Assembly (NCBI RefSeq): GCF_024139115.2
Contig: NC_085140.1
Span: 236,656,371 to 236,720,370, forward strand
Direction: 5' to 3'
DNA from: Armigeres subalbatus
Taxonomy: Eukaryota > Arthropoda > Insecta > Diptera > Culicidae
DNA length: 64,000 bases
The number at the start of each line of letters is the position of its first letter. Positions within the stretch are counted from its first letter, which is position 1. Positions 33,701 to 45,700 of this stretch are shown here, piece by piece. The position numbers were made by a program, and so were the translations under genes. The notes under the pieces are model-generated. The model was not told where the DNA came from. It searched no databases and worked only from the letters and a program-made list of their open reading frames with translations.

Positions 33701-36700
33701 TTTTAGTTTGTAGCTAAATTGCCCCATGAAATTTTGTTTAATAAACGTATATCGATGAAAATAGTGTATTTCTAATGGCTTAGTATGTTTCAAAAGATAA
33801 ACACTGTTTTTTTAGTGGAATTTATTCAGTGGGACATTTATGCTGCGAAATTGAAGACAAAATTGATAATTCCAAGCATATTTGTCCCAGTGCTAAAGTA
33901 TCATCAGATTACTTTGCGCTTAGCAAAAGTTTAGTTGGGTCTGGATAACAACCTGTTTCAAATTAGATGCATTAAATCTTTTCAAAGCGTATTGTAGTAA
34001 AGGGCCGTACACTAATAACGTAAGCTTTTGGGGGAAGGGGCTTACGCTCCATAGAAAAAAATATGTATTAAAAAGCTGACATGGGGACGAGTGTGTCTGA
34101 AAACCACAGAGATATTATATCTTACATAAGTATAAGGACAGTGAAAATTGGTTCCTATACATAATTTAATCCTGAAATAAGTTCTGGTCAGTGGCGTAGC
34201 CATGGGGGTGGTTTTGGACATGACCCACCCCCCCCTCAGAGACAAAATTTTTAGAAGAATTTTTTTTTCGAAGGAAAAATGTTCGGAAAACTCCCCCCAG
34301 CCCAATTTTCTGGCTACGCCACTAGTTCAGGTGAATTATGTTTCAGCGCAGATGGATTTTTGGAAGAAGCATCAAAATCAGATTACGTGGTAACTCAATA
34401 CCGCACTACTGCGAAGGTGTTTGATGATTTCTAAAAAAAATATTTCAGATTAGCATCTGATGTGTCGGGTGGAAACTTCCACCTGTGTGTGGTGCGTGTG
34501 TGAACATTTGTAAACACATGTTAAGGACCATTTATTCGTAATAAGTTGCACTCGACGGGAAATTCGGCCCCATTGTTTGCTATTGAAAATCGATTAGTCA
34601 CTTCCGAAGCTATTGCAAAAATCTTGTATATATGTAAATTAATTGGGCCTACCTTATAGCCATGCGATTAGAAGCACGACTACAAAGCGATGATGCTTAG
34701 GTGGCTTGGTTGGACGCACGGTCAAAGGAATTTTCGGATGCAATTAGGCATAAAAGTATTATCGTGTTAGCCTCATCATATACGAATGCAAAAATAGTAA
34801 TGCCAACAAGGAAAGAAGAAAAAGTCTAAATGAATACATAGAATGCGAATAAAAATGAGAGACTATTCTCACTCAAATTTTAATATAAATCATCTTAATA
34901 TGCTTCAATTATTACTTTTCAATTTTCATAATGCACAAGAAAGGCATCAACGATGTTAGGTGGATTAACCTTTTTACCCATTGAAACTATACCACAACCC
35001 ATATTCTTTCTCTGAATGATTTGATAATGAAAATTGGCCTCTTCGAAGTAATTTAATACATGTTATATGAAATTTGTTTCAATGGGACAGTTATGCTTGG
35101 AAATTCTACAATGGGACAAAATGACCCGATATTTTTTCGCCAAGTTTTCGAACAAACTATATGTATTTATTTGTTCACAATAAAATATACATTAATTTAG
35201 AACGTTTGGTGCATAAAACTCAAAAATGATAAAAATCGACATGGGACAGATATGCTTGGGACGGCAGTAAAAGTTGAAGATAATATTGAAATTGATCATC
35301 GTTGTGACGGTCGCAGGTTTATTAACACTTCCCCACAATTTGCACATTCAACAATTTGAATAATTTTCTATGCAAATCTTTAGGTAACCCCTTTGTGAAT
35401 GCATCAGCTGGCTGCTGTGCACTATGAATGTGTTTCACCTGAATTCATCCTATGATGTGACCTCGGTTCTGATGCTATGTGGATACAAGGGATGCTGTCC
35501 TCCATGATGACAAGTGGTAATGGACTACCTAGTTCTTCCAGTAGTTTTGTTAACCACAATCCTTCCGTTGCCGCTGTGCATAATGCAATTAGTTCTGCTT
35601 CTGTCGTTGATAGGCTTATTGTTGCTTGTTGCTTCGTTGACCACGAAACTAAATTGCCGTATAGCAGAAAAGCAAATCCAGATATTGATTTTCTGTTATC
35701 AGTATCATTTGCGAAATCAGCGTCAGCGTATCCTACTAGGGGTGGGTAATCACTCCGTTTAGTGTAGATTATTTTTGTATCCATATTACCTTTCAAATAT
35801 CGTAATATGCGCTTTAGCCCCAACCAATGCGAGTCTTTTGCACAGTTAGTATATCTGCTAAATTTGCTAACTGCAGTGCATATGTCCGGGCTGGACGTCA
35901 GTGAAAGATATTGTAAACAGCCTACTAATTCTCTGTAGGGGTGTTTAGTTAATTCACCGCTAGATTTAGAATATTTCGTATTTGATTCCAATGGTGTCCC
36001 CACTGGATTGCAATCAAACATTCCAAACCTTATTAGAAGTTTTTTTTACATATTGTGATTGTGATATTTCCAGAGTTTGATTGTCAAAGTCACGAGTGAT
36101 TTCCATACCAAGAAAGTGTTTAACTTCCTCCAAATCTTTCATTTTGAATACCCTTCCAAGTTCAACTTTAATCCAAGTTATTTCTGACAATCTTTTTGCA
36201 ATTAAGAGTATGTCATCTACATAGAGTATGAGAATAATTTCTTTTGATTTTTCAATGAAAATACAGCAGTCGCTTTTCAATGGAACAAAACCCAACTGTT
36301 TGATTTCGTCATAAAATCTTTTGTTCCATGATCTGCTAGCTTGCTTCAAACCGTATATGCTTTTGTGGAGATGAACAATTTGACTTATGCCCTTTTGATT
36401 TGGTGGTAATTTCATGTATATTTCCTCATGTAATTCCCCATAGAGAAATGCTGTTTTCACATCCATCTGATGAACTAGCATTTTATGTTCGTTTGCGATT
36501 CCCAAAATGATACGAACACTTTCTAGTTTTGCTACTGGAGCAAAAGTTTCGCTGAAGTCGAATCCCGGGCGTTGAGAGCATCCCTTTGCGACTAATCGCG
36601 CTTTATATCGCCCATCTTCTTTCCGCGAGAAAATCCATTTTGACTGAATTGCTTTGAACCCATCGGGGATACAGTTGGCTACTGTCCATGCTTTATTTTG

Positions 36701-39700
36701 ATGCAATGATGATATTTCTTCGTCGATTGCATTCTTCAAAAGATATTTTAGTTACTAGATAAAGATTGTCGCTTCGGTTCCCTTTGTTCTGCTGTCCGAA
36801 ACATGTGTGGTACATACCTGTCAAATCGTATGGATTTTCCTTCTTTGACATTTAGCTCCCCTATCCTCGCCAACAAAAGATGTTCCGGACAGCGACGACA
36901 GCGACAATCTTTATCTAGTAACTAAAATATCTTTTCATTCTTCCAGTCGCTCCAATCATGTTGCTTCTTTAGCTCATCAATGTTCTGTGGTATTTCATTA
37001 TTGTATGCTAATGTCAACTTTGCAACATATTCGGAAAACCATTCGGGTCTGTTTCTTTCCCTAGCACTTCTTCTCAATGGTGGTTGTGCCCCAACCTCAC
37101 CATCTTCATCCATTTCTTCATACGTGCTTTCATAGTCGGTTTCCTCTTCTATAGAATCTTCAACCATTTCCTTATTCTCTTCACTTCCTTCAACGATTGT
37201 AATATCTTCGCTATCGATTTCTTCTGATTCCGAAGGAACGGATTCTTCTTCAGTTTGATTCCTAGTACGTCTTTGCTTGTATTGTTCAGATATGATCACA
37301 TCTTGACACAATGAAACTTTTTCCTCTTGTTCTAATTCTTTATTATGATTAACCATCATATTTTCGTCAAAGATAACATTTCTTGCTATTTCAATTGACC
37401 TTGTTTCAGTGTTCCATAACCTGAAACCATTATTTGCGTATCCCACAAAAACTAATAATTTTGTTTTAGGATCTAACTTTCGACGCCTTTCTTTAGGAAT
37501 TTGTTTAAAAGCTCTGCATCCAAATATTTTCAAATGATGTATTTTTGGCTGCTTTTTGAACCACATTTCATACGGAGTTTTATCTTCTGCAAGTGCATTT
37601 GTGGGGGAACGATTTGTAAGGTAAGTAGCAACATGTAATGCCTCGCCCCACATTTCCTTCGATAGTCCACTCGCGTATAAAAGGTCTCTAACCTTTTCCA
37701 TTAAGGTTCTATTTAACCTTTCGCTTACACCATTCTGCTGAGGTGTATATGGCACTGTGTATTTAATCTGAATGCCATTTTCGTTGCAGAACTTGAGCAA
37801 TTCATTACTCGAATATTCTCCGCCGTTATCACAACGCAACATTGACACTTTTTGGCCAAAATATGCCGATGCCATTGCTTCGTATAGTTTCAATTTTTCA
37901 AATACTTCAGACTTGTGTTTCATTAGGTAAACAACCACAAAGTGAGTGAAATCGTCAGTGAATGTTACGAAGTAACGATAGCCATCATATGTCTCTTGTT
38001 CCATGCTTCCGCATACATCAGAATGCACTATTTCTAAAGGTCTCTTAGATCTAGGCAATTCCATCTGTCTGAACTTCTAAGTTTGCTGTTTCCCAGCCAA
38101 ACACCCATCACATATGGCTTTATCATGAAAGTCTTCAGGATCAAGATTGATTCCCTCAACCATATTTTTCCTAATAAGCTTCTCCATCCCTGAATAGCTT
38201 AAATGCCCAAGCCTTTCATGCCAAATTTTAGGATTTACACGCTTGCTCGTGTACGCGCTTGTTGCTGAATCTTCAACGAACTTTTCTTCCCAAATAAGTT
38301 CCAAGTAGAACAACCCATCTGTGAAGTTTCCTACAGCAATCACTTCATGATTGGACTCAAAGATAACCTCTTTATTGTTAAAAGTAACCCTTTTACCCAT
38401 TGTACTAGCTTTTCTAACCGAAAGTAAATTCTCTTCCAGACAAGGAATCAAAAGAACATTGTACAATTTCAAATCTTTTATTTCACATTTTCCAACTACT
38501 GACCGTAATCTCATTTTTCCTTTCTTCGTAGCCCGAAGAGTTTCACCAGATTTCGCCGTGGTTATGGTGATAACTTGTTCCAATGGTGTAACATCATCTA
38601 ACAGCGATTCATCGTTGACCATATGATCTGTTGCACCAGAGTCGACGACAAACTTCACCTTCTTCGACTTATTCGGATTTCTAGCTACCATCGCATGCAC
38701 TTTCCTCTTTTGCTTCTGTTCTTTCTCTTGCTTCACAAACTTTTTTATCAATGGGCATTTGTTTTTGTAATGCCCAAATTCGTTGCAACCAAAACATCTC
38801 GTCATTTTCTTTTTAGTTTCCAGTGCTACGTTTTTCTGCTCCTTGCGTTCTCCTTCCCCAGCTTCGGCATCCAAGAACATGCGTTTCACCTCGGTTATTG
38901 ATTTTTCACACAGCTCTTCATTGGACAAGACCATTAGGGCTCCCTTCACATGGCGATATTTGTCCGGTATGGCAATCAGCAACGCGTGCATCTTTTCTGG
39001 GGTTGTCATTCTGGATCCCATTCTATCTAACTCACGGATGATGAGGTCGTATTCGTCGAATATTGCTGACAGCTTTCCATGGTTCCGGTATTTGATGGTA
39101 TACAGACGGTCCCGCATATTGACCATAGCGGCAGTACCAGCTTTTTGGTACGTTTTGACCAATGTGTCCATCGCCTCCTTGGCGTACTCCAGACCAATAA
39201 GTTTGTTCAAGACGTCGTTGTTAACCATCATCACTATTTGATCCAAAGCCTCCACGTCATCTTCAATTCGCTTTTTCAATTTAGCCTTCCGCACCTCTGC
39301 TGCAGCTGCGTCTTCACCGGGAACATCGGTAGCATAATCCTCTTCGAGCGGCGTACGCAACAGCGTATGTGTGAGGTCCATCCTAGCCAGATGATGTTCT
39401 ACGCGCCACTTCCATGCGGCAAAGTTTGTTTCGTCTCCTTCGAAGGTGTTGTTTCGTTGCGATGGGAAAAAAAAGCTTGAAACGGCAGGGCTCGCTCAAG
39501 AGTTCCCCTCTCGAAGCCACCCGATCTTCTCGAAGTGCTGGCGCTGGCGCTAGTCTCTCCTTCTGACGTCACGTCGTCCAACAAACAGCAGCCAACAGCT
39601 TATACACAGGATTTTCTTTTTACACGATTTTTTTTCGCTCGTATTTTTGATCGTGTGACTTCAATTTGCCACCAAACTCTTCGCAATATGTTTCAAAAAA

Positions 39701-42700
39701 TCCAGAATAAATCAAAGAAAAATCACATAATAATTAATATACGCTAAACATTAAGGATGAGTGGAAAATTGAGAAAATGTAAATCGTGTAAAAACAAAAT
39801 CCAGTGTAAACGGAAAATGACTATTTCCTGTAGGCTAACCACCTACCAAATATCGAATGACTTTCGATAATTAGCTCACTTGATAGGAATCGAATAACCT
39901 CCGATTACAATACTGGGCCCATAACCTTGTTGAAGAAAAATAAACCTCTTTCTTTTGGTTATGATTTTAAGGGATAATTTTATTCGGACTAATTTGGTCA
40001 GGTGGTATAATTCGTACATTGTCTGTTATCGATATATTAAGTATTTGGTATAAATATTCCCATAGGAACTGTAACAGGTCCAACGTGTTTACGTTTTCCT
40101 TTTGCGCATCCTCCCGCTGTAGACCGTTCGTTCTGGTGCGATGTATTGTCATATGAGATTCCCTCTCATACACAACCGATGCTGATACCGTTCTGCTGTG
40201 GATATCGATGCGATGCTTGGTATAGTTGAATGACGAATTTTTCACTGCAACTTTCCGTATACAGTGACGGTCGCAGGTTTATTAACAATAATAAGATTTC
40301 GGGAGACAAAATTTAGAATTGGTAACTTGGGACTTGGGTTCGCTTTGTGCGCCAACAGTATCAAACAATGTTTTTCTTCATATTTTTATTATTACATAAC
40401 TAAGAAACCTACGTTTGATGAAAAATTGATTATCCAAATTTGATTATGTGAGAGACTTGAACATGCATGTCAATTGCAACATCCTTGCGTCCTTGAAGCC
40501 ATGATCAAATCAAACGTTCATTTCGCGGTTATGTCACAGACATTACCCACTGTTCGTTTTGAAATTGATGATGGAAAAATCGTGATAATCTGCTCTTCGC
40601 GTATAAAATTTTATCTCTAGAATATTGGATTTGACAACCAAATACAATTTCTAACGCGAAGGGTATTGAAAACTTTGATATTGAACTATTTAGTAAGTCT
40701 ATCAGTGGCTCTAAAAAACCGTTTGCTTTTCACTATCTATCTCCCTCTGTTGCGTCATGATGCAGTGGACTGTAAACCTGATGCTGGGTACTGGTACTGG
40801 GAGGCAAAGCTATCTCCATGTTGCGTATCCTCCGACGTGTGCTGGTTATCCATATGAAACCAGCGGGATGCGAACTGCCTTAATGCAGCGACCGACGACC
40901 CGAGCAAAGCTTGAGAGCAAATCGATAACTAATTTTGTTGTTGTAAAATTGCCTAATTTTGATAATTCAGGAAGATATCCTTTTGGTCGTTTTAACTGTT
41001 AAAATAACAAAAAGTGTAGCAGAAAAATCTTACTGTTACATCAAATTGAAAACTATTTCTGCTGTCGATGACAGCAAATCGAAAGCTGATTTTGATATTG
41101 GTTTTGGATAACGAAATATGTAATCAGTTTGATATCAGTTCATATAATCCAGAAATGAGCAGCAAAATGATATCAAAATAAATTATGAATCATTAATATC
41201 AAAGTGTGAAAACAAATTATGATTTTAATTTGTTTATGTTTAGAGTAAAATCAGCAGTGATTCAAATCGTTCGGGGCTGTCAGTTTGAATATGAATCTGA
41301 AACATTAATTTTCCCAGCAGATGTTCTAGATTCAGTTTTTATACCAGTCAACTGTCAAAAAAATAAAACTGGTATAACGCTCCGTTCTATTTTCTGCAGA
41401 TTTGAACCACGATTGAATCACGAGATTAAAATATTTTTCAATTGTTTTGGTGTATGGATGCGTCATTTTATCTACGGATCAATCCACTTTGCAATTACGG
41501 CGCATTTTTTGGCAGTAACATAATAATTTCAGATTATGCATATGTACAACATGTGATAGATTTAGTTCGGAAAAGGTATTGGAGGGTAACCGCCCCTTCG
41601 GTGGGGTTTGATCCCACGACCCCAGTTCGCATGACAGGTGCTTTCCCTACTAAGCTACGAAGGACCTCCGTCGTCCACCGCAGCTTAGCGGGTACTGATG
41701 AAACCAAATTCCCAGCACCAGGTACCAGCCGATCTCTCGCAATACATTTTCAGAACTAACTCTCTCATATGTGTTTTTGTACACATGCCAACCAAGTAGG
41801 ATGAGTATTTAGTATTGTCCGGCTCCTACACACTTGCTTCATCAGCAACGGCGCTCAGGACGGAGGTCCTTCGTAGCTTAGTAGGGAAAGCACCTGTCAT
41901 GCGAACTGGGGTCGTGGGATCAAAGCCCACCGAAGGGGCGGTTACCCTCCAATACCTTTTCCGAACTAAATCTATCACATGTTGTACATATGCATAATCA
42001 AGTTTCAGACATAGTAATTAATTTCCACTCCGGGTGGCTTAATACCCGGCATATAGGCAATTAACTTTGAATGTACTAATAATTTCAATTAATTGAAAAT
42101 TTGGAAAACATGAATAGAACACTGCTGAGGGAACCAGCAAGTTTGTTCTATTTTGCTCCAGATTCAAACTAGAATAGTGGTCGAAAATTTGGAATGAAAC
42201 TGAATCACTCCTGATTTCACTCTTATGTTTATTGTATAGATTCATCTGACATTTAGTGGTCTTAATGAATATAGTAAATTTTAAACAAGTATACATTAAA
42301 CGATTACAATCTTCTTAAAAAGGTGGTCAATGGTAAGTTGAAATCAATTAGCCTATAAATGCTGATAAAAGCAGCCGCAGCAACACGGAAAGGTTCATTC
42401 ATGCCATACATTCAATTACGTGGAGAAAGGTGCAGGAAATCTCGTTGACGCATTGTTCGTTCCGGAGCATAAATATTTAATCTCATGAGAAGTTCCGGAG
42501 AGTCAATTTCACCAGTCGCGATTTTGGCCACGAAGGCAACCTGCGATCAATTCCTTCTCATTTGAAGAGTGCCAATACCAAGTAGTCTACATCGATCCTC
42601 ATATGCGGGAAGATGAGCGGGATCCCTCCATGGTAGGTGCCGAAGTGCATAACGCACGAATCTACGCTGCACGGTTTCTAGCCTTGAGATCCAGACGCTA

Positions 42701-45700
42701 TAATAAGGGCTCCAAACTACAGCACAAAATTCAAGGATAAAACGAACTAGAAAGCAGTACAGAGATTTTAGGCAATGAGGGTCCCGGAAGTCTTCAGATG
42801 GTTTGAAAATGAATCCGAGTTGCCTATTGGCTTTTGCGATGATGTCGTTATAGTGCGGCTTGAATGTCATGTCTTGATCCTTTGTGACTCCTAAATCCTT
42901 AATCTTATTCACTCTCTCAAGGGTAGTACCAGAGATACAATAATCAAAAACTATCGGCTTGTGTTTCCGGTAAAAGGAAATAGCATTACATTTTTGAATA
43001 CTGAGCGCCAGGAGATTAGCAGAGCACCAGTTCGCCATTCTATCCACACGCGATTGCAGTTCTTCACAAATATTCCATGGTTTAACGCGGTCGAACGCTG
43101 CTTTTAACTCCCTATAAACTGCATCAACTTGACCACCGTAGTCCATGGCACGAACACACAGCGAAACAAACTCTATTAAATTCGTTTGACACAATCCACG
43201 CACTTCTACACCAAGGGACCAAAATTTCAAACTAAAAATTAAGATCCAATATCTGTAGGACAGGAAAATATACATATTGAATAACAAGAAAAACATTTTG
43301 TTTCACTGAAAAATGTTTTCGGAGCATTGTTTAATAGCCAATCAAAGTAGCAGACTTTTAGTATACAAAAAAGACTCCCTAATCATTTTTTTACAAATCT
43401 CGCTTAACAATTGATTAGGGCCTACAATGAAAAGTAAACAAATTCAATTTTAACACCCTTCGATAGCATCCTCTAATAGCTACTAATAGTATAAAAATGT
43501 TCCGCATCTTCAATTAAATTACTTGGAAAAAACTAATTTTTGATTGGGCCTACTACGTGTTATTTTCAAAATATGTGTAGGTCCACCCTAAAAAACGGCC
43601 AAGCCACTCGTTTTTTTCCTGTCTGGGATAAGCCTTCTCCAACTTCGGGCCGATAACGGGAATTTTTTCTGAACCGTCATCGGCCCGACCTCGGAGAGAG
43701 AAAATTTCCCCTCCCGAAAAGCCTTATCCCGTGTTTACTTTCGAAAAATGCCATAAACAAAGGGTCTATGAATGACAAGCAAATGCAGAATGACTTATCA
43801 AGAAGGCCTATTCCGGAGAAAAAATGAAAATAGACTTAAAATTTTATTTTAACGATTTCGACACATTTTTGCATGTTTTCGATGCAATTAAGGTTATGGA
43901 TGGATAGATAGTGTTGATTATGTGCTTTTAGGAGTTTTTGCTGCTTAAAATATCATAAACCTGGGAAATACGAATAGAAATTGTGATGCATTTTCTTCGA
44001 ACGGCATTTTCTCAATGTTTACGTTTTGGTTGTAGGCCCTTTTGAAATGTTACGCGAGAAATGTGCTCTATCGCACCTATTTGGGTGAAAATGTATTTAT
44101 GAATTGAGATTCTCACGTCCGAATCAGAGTCAATTATACATAGAGTTGCGCAAAGAGTGAAGCCAAATCTACCTATTGAACTGTCAAACCGTCTACCTAT
44201 CGAGCAAAGTAAACAAATGCTGGTTGGTAAGGCGGAAGTATTGTTATCGCCTAATGATTATTATGGCGAATAAAAACGCACGAATTGAAATATATTAGAT
44301 TTGTTCAAGAAACAGCTTCAAAAAACTTCAATACACCACCCAATAAAGTAGCAACAAGAAACTCACGTGTTTGCACTCTGTGGGTGACTTGGTTATCGAA
44401 TAAGGAAGCTTTAGAAGTGAACACTCCCGTGAAGTCACTTGAAGGGTTGAACAAAAATGAAAGTTGCCAACATAATAACTAGAGCATCATCCAGAATAAG
44501 TGTAAGAAGATCCTCTTTGCGCAACTCTATATAATAGACTCTGGTCCGAATGTGTGAGTGGCGATAAAAGGAAAACAAACACTCCTAGATGGTGCTACTC
44601 AGCAAAGTTTGGGTAAAAATGAGTATATTTCCATATATTTTTTGACTCCTTCGCAACCATCGTGATGACTCGATCAATTTTGAGGTTATGAGCAGAAGGA
44701 AAACAAACATGTATTTACACATGCCGAATTGCACATCAGTGTGCGAGCGTTAAACGTCACTCATCTCTATACGTAATTAAATACAGTTTTTTATGATCTT
44801 TTTGCGTGCACATTGTATTGCTTCGAAAATTTTAGTTTACATGAAATATTTGTACTTTAAAAACAGTGACATTGAAATGGTGTCGCGTTACGAAAATAGT
44901 CGTATAATTAATACTAGACAAAACGTACAAACATTGGAAAAGTAATATTCAAGATTCTCTTAGTACTCGTCAAGAGCTTTCTTTTCGTGTATTAAGATCC
45001 AAAATCGGACCATTTTCCATGAAGTTACACTAGGTACAAAAATATGGTGTCGCGTTACGCGAATTGAATGTGCTTCTGTAATAAGGGATAAAATGCTTTC
45101 GGTTTATTGATACAGTATCACAATGGTTTCTTTCAAATAATTTAGGGCTTGTACATGAATAGCGTAACAAAATTGGGGGTGTAACGGGGTGTGTCATTTG
45201 GTAATTCTCCATACTACAAAAAATAGGTTACCATACAAAAATGTTACGGAGTGGTGGGAAATTACAAATGTTTGGAGTTTGGTAACCCCTTTGGGGTCGT
45301 CCGTTAATAAGTCACGTGAAACTGAGTTTTTTTTCGAATAAATTATGAGGCTTTTTTAATCCTTTCTCTTTTCCACGCAATATCACCATGCCACTCATAT
45401 GAGTAAACGTAACTAACAGTTTGCTGACGATCACGGTTTACTTCTACCATGTCACGAACCGTCAAACTTGTTTGGGGATGCCAAGTATGATTATATTTTT
45501 TTCAATGGTTTGTTTATTTGAAAGACTCATCTGACGTGAAGCGTTACGGAGCCGCAGTTATGTTTTTAAATACAAGTTTTATCTTGATTTTTAAACATAT
45601 TTTTAGCTTATAGGAACCGAAAGACTCGTGTTTTCTTTTCTCCATTTAATTTGATGATTTTTATTTTTTAAGCTAATTTTTCTTTCGTTCGCTCTTACTA

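Larger units (their letters stand above)
32252..35303. other. Foreign block inside the copia 3' LTR
   Basis: No transposase or LTR marks its edges. It includes several GGGACA and GGGGCAA-rich repeat phrases (33560-33900, 35085-35270), a TIR element and a SINE relic. A 107-codon minus-strand frame at 32806-33129 is unassigned. It may be a composite of successive insertions with flanking deletion. Confidence 0.4.
31934..35327 (-). repeat. 3' LTR of the copia element, disrupted by about 3.05 kb
   Basis: 31934-32251 and 35304-35327 match the two ends of the intact LTR. In between, 77 bp of LTR are replaced by 32252-35303. In addition, 36 bp in the middle of the intact LTR correspond to about 96 bp of unrelated sequence at 32099-32194. 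The foreign block contains a small TIR element and a decayed SINE, and no gene I can recognise. Confidence 0.8.
31934..40287 (-). mobile_element. Ty1/copia LTR retrotransposon with nested insertions
   Basis: The 5' LTR (40287-39928, 360 bp) and the interrupted 3' LTR (35327-31934) both run TGTTAATAAACC...TTCAACA on the minus strand. The 5-bp duplication ATAAT flanks both outer ends (31929-31933, 40288-40292). A polypurine tract (GTGGGGAAG, 35336-35328) precedes the 3' LTR, and an initiator-tRNA-Met-type primer site follows the 5' LTR. The pol frame carries a nonsense codon, a MITE and a frameshift, so the copy is dead. Confidence 0.92.
41532..41999. mobile_element. Inverted-repeat element with a tRNA-Ala-like cloverleaf in each arm
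   Basis: The termini GATTATGCATATGTACAACA and its reverse complement open arms of about 140 bp that are nearly identical. Each arm contains a complete 71-nt tRNA-like fold (41594-41664 minus, 41867-41937 plus), in head-to-head orientation around a 190-bp spacer. A decayed relative lies at 16257-16500. No protein is encoded. Confidence 0.75.

Noticed and set aside
41594..41937. Two functional tRNA-Ala genes
   Set aside because: Non-canonical T-loop and box B, A at position 33 and a stem mismatch, and both lie in arms of a repeat element; annotated as tRNA-like modules instead.
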